NCBI GenBank assembly: GCA_001600695.1
Contig: BCKQ01000001.1
Span: 858,432-922,431 of the forward strand
Direction: 5' to 3'
Length of the DNA: 64,000 nt
Origin: Ascoidea asiatica
Lineage: Eukaryota; Ascomycota; Saccharomycetes; Ascoideales; Ascoideaceae
Made by a program: the position numbers and the translations under genes. Of this stretch, positions 10,963 to 22,962 are shown in pieces. The first letter of the stretch is position 1. The number at the start of each line of letters is the position of its first letter. The notes under the pieces are model-generated. The model searched no databases, was not told the DNA's origin, and was given only the letters and a program-made list of their open reading frames with translations.

Positions 10963-11859
10963 TGAAATTTGAATAAACTTAACTTTTATATTATTTATAT
11001 ATAAAAAAATATGAAATTAAAATAAATAACTTCTTAACAGTATTTATATTATTCAAATTCGAAAAGAAATAAGAATTTTATTTGAGAATTAAATCAATTT
11101 TAAACTTCGTAAACGATAAATTCATTTTCATTTTCATTTTCATTTAAAAATTTAAAAAATATTTTTTTTATTCACTTTCGGGTTCCGTTTCAAACTGCGT
11201 GACAAATTTCAGCGCATGATTTCCAAGTTTCGTTACTAAACACCCCAAACAAAAATTGCAATGGAGGACTTACGAATTAATTAAAAAAAACATATTTTCA
11301 TATTTTAATTAATATTATTAATATTTAGTTTACTTACAAACTGTTTTTAATTTCTTCTTGAAATATTATTCATTTCTTTTATTGAAATAAAATTTATCTG
11401 TTTATCGGCTACTTAACGGTTAATCAGCGGTTATTAAAAACTTATATTTAGTTAATCAGCCACACAATTTCCATTTATAGAAGTCACGTGTTTGAGGCTT
11501 GTCTTGTTATTTTTATTTCGGATAAACAAAGGCTATAGGCTATAGGCTATAGGCTATAAGCAAATGCTATAGGCTATAGGCTATTACAATTAAATATTCT
11601 TTTATTTTAATGGAATTGTTATTGAATTAACAGAGTCATTGAATAAACAGAGTTACTTATTTAAGAAGAGTGAGGTGATGTGAATAAAATACTTTATATA
11701 AAAGAAGAGAAAATGAATTTGAATTGAAGAAAATGAATTTTATTAATAAGCATTTGAATCAAATTTGATTGAAAAGAGATATAGAATAATAATAATAATA
11801 CAGTATGAATAGTAAATGTAATTAAGAGTTCAAACTTAAGAACTATGACTAGAACTAAT
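10963..11859. other. Spacer with a GGCTATA tandem repeat; LIA1 upstream region
   Basis: 897 bp between LIA1 (starting leftwards) and the 3' end of the FAR1-like gene. It contains a GC-richer patch (about 11,170-11,270), a CACGTG (11485-11490) and a 7-bp tandem repeat (11531-11585). No gene is visible. Confidence 0.5.
11531..11585. repeat. 7-bp tandem repeat GGCTATA
   Basis: Four perfect head-to-tail GGCTATA units (11531-11558), a 6-bp interruption (AGCAAA), then three more units with mismatches at their outer ends. It stands out against the surrounding AT-rich DNA. Confidence 0.92.
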
Positions 11860-12786
11860 TTAAAGAATTGGATTTTCTTTTTTCCATCTATAAATTAAAT
11901 TATAAAGATCTTTTAAAGTAAATTTTATTGAATTTTCACCAAAAATCTCTATTAATTCTTCCATCACAGTTTTTGTTGTTGAACCATGTTTATATAAAAT
12001 TATTGCTGCTTTTTCTTGTTCTTTTGTAAAAAATCTTAAATTTGCACTAAGTTTTTTATCTGAATATGGTAAATGATTATGATTATTATTTAAATGTTCA
12101 ATAATAAAATTTATATCTGATAATTTTCTTATACCAATTTTATATGGACAATTTGAACGTTTAGATGTTGTAATTCTAATTTTTTTAATACCATTTAATT
12201 TTCTTAAATTATTTCTTGGTTTACCAGATTTATCACATCTATAAATTAATAATTTTGATTTTTTATTTTGTCCTGCACTTACAATTGAATAATTTTTTTC
12301 TTCTGCAAAATTTTTTATATATTTTATTGCCTCTTTTTTTTCTTCAAAACTTTTTATAGGAACATTTAATATTGAAAATATTTCATTATTATTATTATTG
12401 CTATTGTTATTTTCATTTTCATTTTCATTTTCATTTCCAGATAAATCATTATCTTCTTCTGCTAAATTATCACTATTTAAATTATCATCTAAATTCAAAT
12501 TAATATTATTGATATTATTGAGATTATTAAGATTATTTATATTATTAAAATTGTTAATATTATTATTTATATTATTAAGATTATTAAGATTATTAAGATT
12601 ATTAAGATCATTGTTAATTGTATTAATATTATCAATATTATTAATACTATTACTTAACAAATTTTCTTTTGTCATCATAATTTGATCAGAATTTTTATCC
12701 AAAATTGAATAATTTGATTGATTATTCGAAGGAATTATCATCTGATTCGTTTCCGAAGAATTTGAGGATAAACCATTATTATTATG

Positions 12787-12825
<39 letters not shown>

Positions 12826-12930
12826 TTGTAGTTGATTAATTTGATTAAGCTGAGTAAGTTGATTAAGACTAAGTTGAGTAAGTCGATTGAGTCGATTGAG
12901 TTGATTTAGCTGAAATGAATCTTCTTCCAT
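11860..12930 (-). CDS. FAR1-type zinc-finger transcription factor
   Basis: 356 residues. The first half is low-complexity (Asn tracts and QLNQLNRL repeats). The C-terminal half has a FAR1/WRKY-GCM1 type DNA-binding fold: SFEEKKEAIKYIKNFAEE, then IYRCDKSGKPRN (Cys about 232), SNCPYKI (Cys about 261) and NNNHNHLP (His about 284 and 286), which gives the Cys-Cys-His-His zinc set. A conserved block follows (LRFFTKEQEKAAIILYKHG...). This fold occurs in Mutator-like transposases and in regulators derived from them (plant FAR1/FHY3, fungal Aft-type and Rbf1-like factors). No transposase catalytic core follows, so I read it as a domesticated regulator. Its targets cannot be told from sequence. Confidence 0.72.
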
Positions 12931-13503
12931 GATTAAATATATTAAATCTTTAGCTCTTCTAAAATTAGATCACCTACCTTTTAAAAATAATAAGTTGAAT
13001 ATAATAATATTTTATGAAAATGGATTTTTTAGACTATTTGCTTGTGCAGAGGAAAGTTTTGCATTTAGTTCAGGACAGCAATTGCAGCCATGGGAAACAC
13101 TGGAAGCTCTCCTTGTTTTTTATTTTATTAATTTATTATTCATGCGCCTTCTTTCAGGGGTCTCAGCACAGCCACAAATTAAAAGCCAGCGCAAAAACAA
13201 CGCGAAAACTACGCCATTTGTGTTTGGGTGCATATTCAGTCATGCTGCGTAAGTTTCAGTCCACTCATAAAATATGTCGTATTGAACTAGATCTTGATTT
13301 AGATCTAATCTCAATTTGAAAAAAAAAAAAATGTATATCATAATCTGAAAAATAAGTGAATGAGAATAATTAAAACAGAATTATGTTTAGTAAAAAGACT
13401 AAAAATACAATTGTCAGAAGTAAGAAAAATTAAATTGTGTTAAATATATTATCATTTGTACTTTCACTTAAGTTTCTTTCTTTGAATTATGTGTTTTTTT
13501 TTT
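12931..13503. other. Spacer upstream of the FAR1-like gene
   Basis: 573 bp with a GC-richer island (about 13,030-13,260). Two overlapping plus-strand ORFs there show no family resemblance and unusual composition for this genome; I take the island to be the promoter of the leftward FAR1-like gene. Confidence 0.5.
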
Positions 13504-15980
13504 TTAACCTCCAAAAATATCAACTTTTAGAGACTTTAATACATTTCTCCATTGATAATCATGTTCATTCATTCCAGCTCCTCTTCTTCTCCATATCTCC
13601 TTAAGTAATAAAATAATTTTATTCACTGTAGGTATTTCAATTATAATATAATTTCTATTATTATCACTGAAATCATTATAAAGATCATCATAAATATTAT
13701 TTTTATGATTATTTGCAATAATATTATCATTATTATTTAAACCATTATTATCAAAATTACAAAATATTTTAAATTCTTTTATTTTATTTAAAAAATTCAT
13801 AATTATAAATTGTGAATCAAATTCAACTGCTTCTGATCCAATTATTAAAATTGGCCAAATTAATCCAAGTAACTTTTCTTGACTTTTATTATTAATAATA
13901 TTATCGTTTTCATTGAATTCATTAATAAGGTAATTCAAATGTTCTAAACATTGATCTACCATAATCTTTATGGAATTTTTATTATGTTTTCCATTATAAA
14001 ATTCTCTTAAAAAGAATATGTAAATTGATGAATAAAATACATAAGATTTATGATATAAATAATTTTTTTCTTCAACATTTATTAAAAATAGATAATCTGT
14101 AACTTTGGCACTATTATTACCATTTCTTTTATAATATGAGTTTAACCCTTCTAGAAATTTACTTCTATCAATTAATAAATCATTTTTATCATATTTAGTT
14201 ATTGTACTTGCTGCACTATTATTTCTACTACTTTCATTTGAACTTGATCCTAAATTTAAATTAGATTTAGAATTAGATTTAGAATTAGAATTAGAATTAG
14301 AATTAAAATGAGAATTGATGAATTGATTAGTATTATTATTTTGATTTTTATCTATTCCTTTATCCTTGGATTTATCTTCTTCTTTTATTTTATCCCTATC
14401 TATATCTTTAAGTCGGTCTTTATGTTTATCTCTTAATAAAAAAAATAATATTAAATGATATTCTGACCATAAAAAATTTTCAACTTCAAATGATTTAAAT
14501 CTAACATTGAATGAGTTTAAATTTGAACTATTATTTATATTTTCTTTTTCTTTATTATTCTTATCAATTTCTAAACTTGTTGTTATTAATATAATAAAAT
14601 TATATAAAGAATGTTTACTTATTCCACTTTCCTGTAAATCTTCATCTTCATTTTCATTCGCAATTTCAATTTCAATTTCAATTTCGTTTTCAGTATTATT
14701 ATTATTAGAATTTTCATTAATTGATTCCTCTTCATTACTTGATTCATTTGAATCACTCAAATCATTATCCAGATTTTCTTGACTTTCCAGTTCATTTTCA
14801 CTTAATTCATTTGACAGATTATTTTTATTAAAATTAAGTTTATTAGACTTTAAAATATCAAAATCTTTTATATCATTATTTAAGAATGTGTTATTGAAAA
14901 TATTGTCATTAAATAATTTTTTTCTTAAATTTTTACATTTTTTCTCCTTTTGTTCATTATATGTGTTTATAATATCACTTTTATTATTATCAATATTATT
15001 ATCATTGTTATTATTTTCATTATTAGTACTATTCATCATAAAATTTATATCATTTAAAAATTCAATATCATTTGAACTTAATAGATTATGATTTAAAGAT
15101 AAACAAACAGTTAAAAGGTATGAAGAAAATCTGAATAAATAAGAATTATTTCTTAAATCTAATTTAATTAATAATTTTATAATTATTCTTACATGATTCA
15201 TCCAATTATCATTAATATTCATATTATTATTTTTATAAGGTAAAATAATTCTATCAGAAATCAAAAACATTAAAGCAATTATTAAAGATTCTTTAATTTT
15301 AAGTTTTGAATTTAAATTTGAACTTAAATTTGAATTTGAATTTGAATTTGAATTAGACTGATTGATTCCATTATTAATAATATTATTAGTTGTATTTAAG
15401 AGATCATTAAAAGATTTAATTCTTGAATTTATTGATAATAATTTAAATTTAATGAAAAAATGATTATAATTTTTAAAAGAATAATTTTTTTCATAAAATT
15501 TTGATAAAAATAAAGAAGAAATTGATAAAATTGAATTAAATAGAATTGAATTATTATTTAAATTATTATTATCCAATTTATTATTATTATTATTATTATA
15601 ATTCGATGAAATTAAAGATTTTATAATTTTATCAAATTTTGAAGGGAAAAGTATTGGAGAAATGAAATTTAGGAAATAATTTAAATTTATATTTATATTT
15701 GTATTTGAATTATTTGAATGAATTTTATTTCTATTTATATTTGAATTGAAATTTGAATTGAAATTTGAATTAAAACTTGAATTTAATAAGTTTTTAATTT
15801 TCAATTTTTCATTTAATTTATTATTTAAAGTTGTATTTATATTTGAAATTTCATTAAAATTTTGAAATTGATTAAAATTTGAAAATTGATTAAAATTTGA
15901 AATTATATTTGAGTTATTTGATTGTAATTTTAATCTTTTATTTGTATTAATAATATTTTTTTTAAATATTTTATTATTAA

Positions 15981-16023
<43 letters not shown>

Positions 16024-16683
16024 AAGAAAAGTGAAAACAGTGAATGGTTTTTTAATAATTTGATTATTTTTTAATAATTTTAAATTATTTAAATTATAAG
16101 TATCTAAAAGTTCTAATAATTTATCAATTTCATTTTCATTATTGTTATTGTTATTGTTATTGTTATTGTTATTGTTATTGTTATTGTTATTGTTATTGTT
16201 ATTGTTATTGTTATTGTTATTGTTATTGTTATTGTTATTGTTATTGTTATTAATATTATTATTGTTGTTGTTATTGATATTATTATTATTATAAAAATTC
16301 ATATAATTAAATTTAGTAAAATCATATAAAATAAATCTTCTTAAATTATCAGAATTTTTATGATTCCAACATAATCTAATTGTATAACCTTCACATTTTA
16401 AACCAGATTCTATACATTTTTTACAAAATGGTTTAAATTCATCACATTTTATACCTCTTTCTCTACAAGTCCAACAACCTGAATATGTTTTTGTCTTTTT
16501 TTTTTTAATTTTTAATGGTTTTATTGATTTTATAGGATTTATAGGATTTATAGGATTTATAGGTCTTATAGGTCTTATAGGTCTCAAAGGTTTTGAAATT
16601 TTATTTTTATTATTTGTAATATTTGAATTATTTGAATTATTAAATATGATTGAATCTGAAGGTTTTAATATTCGATTTGACAT
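13504..16683 (-). CDS. ARG81: Zn(II)2Cys6 transcription factor, Arg81-like
   Basis: 1059 residues. The binuclear cluster is at about residues 67-96, in TYSGCWTCRERGIKCDEF followed by KPFCKKCIESGLKCEGY. GCWTCR and the trailing GYTIRLCW fit the Arg81 (ArgRII) group, whose yeast member represses arginine synthesis and activates its catabolism with Arg80, Mcm1 and Arg82. A fungal-specific regulatory region follows, split by Asn tracts, and the end DYQWRNVLKSLKVDIFGG is typical of the group. The Asn tract at 16141-16248 is a perfect hexanucleotide microsatellite. Upstream, NPINPINPI repeats are encoded by a tandem repeat. Zinc-cluster identity is certain; the ARG81 orthology is moderate. Confidence 0.62.
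16141..16248. repeat. Hexanucleotide microsatellite (ATTGTT)18 in coding sequence
   Basis: Eighteen perfect copies of ATTGTT, which on the coding strand read AACAAT and encode 36 Asn. Elsewhere in the window Asn runs are mostly plain AAT repeats; this alternating codon pair marks expansion of a 6-bp unit. Confidence 0.95.
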
Positions 16684-17670
16684 TTTATTTTTTTATTAAA
16701 TAATTAATTATGAAATGATATTTTAATATTACAAATGTAAATATCTAATTATGTTATTGAATGATAATAATAATAATAATAACAATAATGGTATGATTTC
16801 ATATTTCTTAAAAATGGATTCCAAAGTAAGAAATGAAGAAATATAGAATTAAAAATGAATTAAAAATGAATTAGAATTGAAATTGATAGGAAATTGAATT
16901 AAAATCGAATAAAAAAAAATATATATATATTTTGAGTATTATTTTCACTTATCTTATTATTTTTATTGTCTTAGAAATTTAAATAGCAGTAGTCATACAG
17001 TATATCCGTAGAGCAAGGAGAATATTGAATAGTTGTTCTAGAATGTTGTGAGAAAAGCATTGAAAGCAATAACTTGTTGATGTTGAATATCTTTTGGTGA
17101 TGATGGTTCTTTTGTTTCTGATGGATGTTTTCAATTCATTTGATTCTCTTGATTCATTTGGTTCATTTGCTTCATTTGATTTAGTTTCTTCACCTTCTTT
17201 TGAATTCATTCACTTTCAACTCCATTTCTGGTTCTGGATTCGTTGCTGGAACTGATTCTGATTCATTTCCATTTTCGACAGCACTCGTTTTTTGGACCGA
17301 AGCAGTAAAAACTGCCACACGCGTGTGGCGGCAGGCGGCAAAAGCTGGGCGCAGGGGTGCAGGGTCCGGCGCTAGAAAGACTAGAGGTTTCTTGATTATG
17401 TAACAGCACGTGCCGAGTTGAGTATTTCAGCTCCTGTTTCTGGTTTTTTCTGTTTTTTTCTGGGTTTTGCTTGGCGCTCTTATCGCTCGGTGGGTTTCGA
17501 GGTCTATTTCCGACTGTGGCTGAGCAGCGCAATAGTTGCCTAAAATAGACGAGAAGAGACGAGAAGCAAAAGAAGCAAAAGAAGCTGTAAAAGAATCATG
17601 GAATTAAATCAGATTTTTTAAATAGAGTCAGTCGTGAGTTTGTTATTTCACTTTTATTCAAGATCATCGT
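16684..17670. promoter_or_regulatory. Upstream region of the ARG81-like gene with GC island
   Basis: 987 bp. The centre (about 17,290-17,530) is strikingly GC-rich and contains the 16-bp palindrome GCCACACGCGTGTGGC (17314-17329, core ACGCGT) and a CACGTG (17407-17412). Short ORFs on both strands (17200-17403, 17263-17532) look accidental. Confidence 0.5.
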
Positions 17671-18708
17671 TTAAATGGCAGGATCATTAGAAAAGAGAAA
17701 GTCACCAAAGATGTCTGTTCTTCGATGATTCCATAATGGCATATCTCTTCGAATCTTTTCCAACACTTTCAAATCAATATCTGCAATACAAAGATCAGGT
17801 TCCTCATTATCATAATTCACATCTGAACATTCACTTAAAATTGTTCCCCATGGATCAATAATACATGCATGTCCATAACTCATTCTAGTTACTTTTTTAG
17901 TATTTTCATCTTCTTTAATTTTAACAACTTTAACATCTCCATTTTCATCATCTTCAATATCTTCAATATTAACATTATGAACTCCTTTTTGTGCAGCCAT
18001 AATTACAAAACATTGAGTATCTATAGCTCTTGATCTACCTAATAATTTCCAATGTGCAGATCCAGTTTTAACTGTAAATGCTGATGGATATGTTAAAATT
18101 TCTGCTCCTAATGATCTTAATTTCATTGATAATTCTGGAAATCTAATATCATAACAAATTCCTAATCCTAAATTTCCTGCAATTGTTTTAAAAGGTTTAT
18201 TTATTAAATTTCCATTTTCAACTGAATTACTTTCTTTTAAAATTGGTCCATTTTTAATATTAACATCAAATAAATGAATTTTATCATATCTTGAAATAAT
18301 TTCTCCATTTTCATTAATATAAATTAATGTATTTTTAACTTTACATTTATTAATTTCATTAAAATTATCATTCATTTTATCATTCATTTTACCATTTTTT
18401 AATTTTTCTTTTTCTTTTTGTAAAAAATCATTTGGTTCATGAATTCCAACACAAACATTAAGAAATTTACCATTTAATTTTAATCTTTTAATTTCATTTT
18501 GAATACCTTTAACAAATAATGAATCTTCAATAGTACGTGAGATTTTAAAACTTTGTTTAAAATTACTTGATATATAATCTGAAGCTTCTGGTAAAAATAA
18601 AATTTTAACATTTTGTTTAATTGCTTTATTCATTAATTTTAAAACATATTTTAAATTTGTTGATAATGATGATGTTGAAGATAATTGTCCTGCTCCAACC
18701 AATACCAT
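17671..18708 (-). CDS. NIT2: Nitrilase-family deaminated glutathione amidase
   Basis: Carbon-nitrogen hydrolase that repairs deaminated glutathione (Nit1 in mammals, Nit2 in yeast). The catalytic triad is visible: Glu41 (FLPEASDY), Lys143 (RYDKIHLFD) and Cys185 (GICYDIRFPE). Further family blocks are NGPILKES, RSLGAEILTYPSAFTVKTG, GRSRAIDTQCFV, IIDPWGTILSE and MPLWNHRR near the C-terminus, all very close to yeast Nit2. Two Asn/Lys/Asp-rich inserts (about residues 101-122 and 250-270) make it slightly longer (345) than yeast Nit2 (307). Cytosolic, with no clear targeting peptide. Confidence 0.95.
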   Translation of the reverse strand: MVLVGAGQLSSTSSLSTNLKYVLKLMNKAIKQNVKILFLPEASDYISSNFKQSFKISRTIEDSLFVKGIQNEIKRLKLNGKFLNVCVGIHEPNDFLQKEKEKLKNGKMNDKMNDNFNEINKCKVKNTLIYINENGEIISRYDKIHLFDVNIKNGPILKESNSVENGNLINKPFKTIAGNLGLGICYDIRFPELSMKLRSLGAEILTYPSAFTVKTGSAHWKLLGRSRAIDTQCFVIMAAQKGVHNVNIEDIEDDENGDVKVVKIKEDENTKKVTRMSYGHACIIDPWGTILSECSDVNYDNEEPDLCIADIDLKVLEKIRRDMPLWNHRRTDIFGDFLFSNDPAI

Positions 18709-19018
18709 TTTTAATCTACTACTCTCTCTCTTTCTCTCTCTTATCGATTATCGATTAAGTATATATTCAATAATCTTTTTTGTATTAATATTTTGAGATT
18801 TATATGAATATATTTTGAAATATTAGTGAAGTTTTACAAACTCAGATAAGTACTACCGATAATAATCTACTGAAATTAATTAACTACGAGAATCTCCGAT
18901 CGGATTAAATCCGTTTATTACATAATTACGAAATTAATATGTTTTTATTTTTGATAAAAAAAAAATCTATAATTTTTTAAATTTTTAACTAGTTTTAAAA
19001 AAAAAAAAAAATTTTAAT
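18709..19018. other. NIT2 upstream spacer
   Basis: 310 bp between NIT2 and the ERT1-like stop. It has a CT-rich run next to the NIT2 start, a direct repeat of TATCGAT, and poly-T/A near the ERT1-like 3' end. Nothing else is visible. Confidence 0.5.
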
Positions 19019-19628
19019 CTATAAAATTGGAAGATAACTTCCAACAATCATCATCGGTATACCAAATACATCTCTTTTTAAAGTCCAAATACATGTAGTA
19101 TTAATTTTTTTATTTTTTGAAGTAATTAATGTACAACCAGTCATTGTTGCACCTCTAAAATCACCATATGCAATTTTTGAAAATAATTCAAAATATTCAA
19201 TAACACTTAAATCATCCATTAATTCAACAATAAATGTACCTTTACCTAATAATTTATCTCTTGTCCATCCAGTTAAAATTATAAATTCTTCACTTACATA
19301 ACAAATTTGTCCAGTTCTTCTCCAAACAATTGTTGGAGTACCAGAAATTGAAATAAATTTATCATATTCTAATAAAGTTCTTTGAAAACATTGTTCCATG
19401 AAAATAAAATCATCTTCTTTTAAAGTTATTGTACAAGCAATAAATGATGGTCTATATTCAGTCATTGATTTTGCCATTTTTACAAGTTGTTCTTTATTAA
19501 ATCTTTTTCTAAGATATTTTATTAATAAATGATAACCAATTTTATAACCAAATGGAGTTTTAACATTTGAATAAATTTCTTCAGGTTCTTTAAATTTTAA
19601 ACCCCAATAATCAATTTTTTCATTATCA

Positions 19629-19666
<38 letters not shown>

Positions 19667-20270
19667 ATTATTTTTATTTGAAAGATCTGAATTTAAATTT
19701 AAATTTGAATTTGATCTATTAAAAGTACTATTAAGTTTATTATTATTACTATTAATATTACTATTAAATATAAAAGAATTATCATTATTATTAACACCAA
19801 TTGAAAATGAAATTTGAGATTTTAAACCAGAATCATTTGTATGTAAAATATTTGGATTTAATTTTTTCTTTTTTTCAATAATTTCAATAACATCAGGATA
19901 TGTCATAATTGATTTACCTTCTGGTAAACCAGGTAATGGACCTAAGAAATATTGATTTATAGAAGGATCACAATTTGGATATAAATTATAAATATCATTT
20001 CTATTTGAATGATTTTTATTTGAATTATTTCTAATTTTCTTAATTTTCTTTGTCTTATTATTGTTATTAGTATTAGAATTGTTGTTGTTATTATAGGGAG
20101 AAGGTGTTGAACTTGGATTACTTATAGTTTGATTTGAATTTTGAATAAGATTATGAGAATGATTAAGATTACTACTTTTATTATTATTTATATTATTTAT
20201 GTTATTTATATTATTAATATTATGATGAGGATATGAAGATTTATGATGATAAAAAGCATTATATAAAGAA

Positions 20271-20309
<39 letters not shown>

Positions 20310-21461
20310 GAAATAGTTGGATTAGTTGTAGAATCATTTGATAATATAAAACTTTCAGATTCAGACATTGAAATTGATGGACTTAAAATATCATTTGAAT
20401 TATTTGGATATTCTTTAATAATTTGAGATAATATTGAATATTCTAAATTAGCAGTATTTGATAAGAATTTAGAAGAATTTGAATGTGAAGAATTTGTAGA
20501 ATTTTGTTTCACAATTTGAATTTCATTATTGTTATTGTTATTTTTATTGTTGTTGTTATTTATTGAAGGTATTAGTTGTGGAGAGTTATGTGGAGGTCTT
20601 GGAGATATTATTAAATTTGAAATTGAATTTCTATTTGAAAATTTATTATTTTTATTATTATTATTACTTTTGTTAATAATTTGATTTGGAGAATTATCAG
20701 ATATTGAACTTGAATTATTTGGACTATTTAAGTTATTTAAATTATTTAAATTATTTAAGTTATTTTGATGTAAAGATTGATTATTTAATATCAATGGCGG
20801 TTGATGTAATATGATATTATTATTAATATTATTAGTATTGGCGCTACTTATATTATTATTATTATTATAATTTAAGTAATTATTATAATTTAAATCATAA
20901 ATATTTGAATTTAAATTTGAATTTAAATTTGAATTAATTGAATTAATTGAATTAATTGTTGAAGATAATGGAGGTTTTGTTAATTCATCAGGTACATCCA
21001 TTAAATATTTTTTTTTTTTTCTTGGAGCATCTTTACAAGTTAATTGTAAATTTTTTGAAATACATCTTTTACATGGTCTTTGATTATCACAAGTCATATG
21101 AGATTTATGACAATGATTACAAGCTCTTGCAGTTTTTTTTCTAATTTTCTTAGTTAATTTTTTATTATTTAAATTATTTATATTATTTATGGTATTTTTT
21201 AAATTTGAAGTTGAAGAATCAGAAGTTGAAGATTGAGTAATTTGATTAAGTTGATTTAGTTGATTAAGTTGATTGAGTTGATTGAATTGGTTAATTTGAT
21301 TAGATTGATTTTGTTGATTTTGTTGATTAGGAATAGATTGATTAGATTGATTAGATTGATTAGATTGATGATGAAATGAATTATATAAAAACTTTTGAGA
21401 TTGATTAATGTTATTATTATTATTTATTGGATCATTTTCTATTACTTTTCCATTATTATTA

Positions 21462-21505
<44 letters not shown>

Positions 21506-21634
21506 TAATATCGGCATCATATTATCATTATTAAAACTATTAATATTACTTATATTACTTATATTACTTATATTATTAGTATTATTATTAGTATTAGTAT
21601 TATTTGAATTTAAATCTTTTTTAGAAAGATTCAT
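19019..21634 (-). CDS. ERT1: Zn(II)2Cys6-PAS regulator of gluconeogenesis, Ert1/AcuK type
   Basis: 871 residues. The zinc cluster at about 170-205 (ARACNHCHKSHMTCDNQ, then RPCKRCISKNLQLTC) with the following basic block APRKKKKYLMDVPDEL is the signature of Ert1/AcuK/AcuM, regulators of the shift to non-fermentable carbon. The C-terminus (about 690-871) has the family's PAS region, including YRPSFIACTITLKEDDFIFME and YCVSEEFIILTGWTRD-like sequence. Between them lie roughly 480 residues of Asn/Ser-rich low complexity. Yeast Ert1 is about 530 residues, so the expansion is all linker. Rds2 is the close paralogue; the KKKKYLMDVP match favours Ert1. Confidence 0.85.
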
Positions 21635-22962
21635 TTTTAATTATATTAAATAATAAAGTATATAAAGTATATAAATGAATATAACATAGAATGGCTGAAT
21701 AATATAGTAATTAATAATGATTTTTTTACAAATGAGAAAATTATAATATTTTTTAAAGGATATATAATAAAATGTAAAGTGATATAATAAGATGTGAGAT
21801 AATATGATATAATATGGTAATATGATATAAAGATTTACAAAATTTATGAATTTGAATGTATTTATTTGGATGTAAATATTGGGGTAAAGTAGAAATAATA
21901 GAAATATTAGAAATAATAGAAATAGAAGTGGAAATAGAAATGAAGAAGCATAAAAAAGGGAGAATGAAAATTAATACCCTTATGATAAATTCTGAAAAGA
22001 TGTATGATTGAAGAGTATTATTATTTTATTTACAAATAGTAATCCATGAGTAGTAATAGAAGTAGTTTGATAATATGATTAGATGTATATTTGATATTCA
22101 ATAGGTATATTTTGCATTCGTTTATTCATTTACTGCTTTTATTACTGCTTTTATTACTACTATTACTACTATTACTATTATTATTATTATATTGGTGTGT
22201 TCTGGTTGAGTGTGCACGGCAGCGAGATCTGAATTGGAGGAAGCCCTACGGAGATAGCAACAGAAGTAGTAGCACTGGTAGTAGCACTGGTAGTAGTACT
22301 GGTAGTAGCACTTCAGCAGTTTACTCTCTGTCTGCTTCTGAATCTTCTCTTGCTTCCGGTGGCAAACTCACTCGCTGACCATCTTCATCATCTTCTTCAC
22401 CACAAACACCACAAACACCATCACTACTATCACTACTATCACTTCTATTTCCTCTATTTAAAACCAAGACATCTGAGTCACTGAGTCATTGCTTTGTTGA
22501 AATATTAATACCGAATTAAACCATTTATAATCTACTTCTTTCTTTTCAGATCGACTTTAAGACATTTACACTGATTCCAAGAAATACAAGAAATACAAGA
22601 AATCCAATGAATCTAAGACTTGGGGTTAAATCTCAAAGCCCACTTTAATTCAATATTCATTCAATCAAATTCTTTCTTATTCATTCTTCTTTATCTTCTT
22701 CTTCTTCTTTTTATTCTTAATAATAATTTTGTTCTCGTGTGACTTGTTCTACAGCGGGATTTTAATTACTTCTATTACAGTAATAAATAAACCTAATGAT
22801 ATTTCTTACGATTTGCGGGGCCAATATAATAAATAATTTAAATTATTTTATCAACTACTATACCATAAATCAGTACTTTGTAGTTATTTATATATAATAA
22901 ATAAAATAAATGTTAATAAATAAAATAAATAAAGAAATAATAATAATATTTTTAATATCAAT
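21635..22962. other. ERT1 upstream region and ARC1 3' flank
   Basis: 1.33 kb without a convincing gene. A GC-richer patch (22195-22380) holds tandem 12-bp-like units with GGTAGTAGCACT (about 22270-22310). A leucine-run ORF there is a translated microsatellite. CT-rich stretches follow (22380-22450, 22680-22720). Confidence 0.5.

Noticed and set aside
11860-12930. FAR1-like gene as an active Mutator transposon
   Set aside because: No transposase catalytic domain and no terminal inverted repeats seen in the flanks.
12929-13319. Two overlapping plus-strand ORFs (107 and 101 codons)
   Set aside because: They lie in the GC island upstream of the FAR1-like gene, share the same DNA in different frames and show no recognisable motif.
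17200-17532. Small ORFs on both strands around the GC island
   Set aside because: Both strands open simply because GC-rich DNA has few stop codons; no homologue recognised.
22091-22378. 95-codon ORF with a poly-Leu run
   Set aside because: It is a translated ATT/ACT microsatellite followed by a GSST repeat; could mimic a signal peptide but has no domain.
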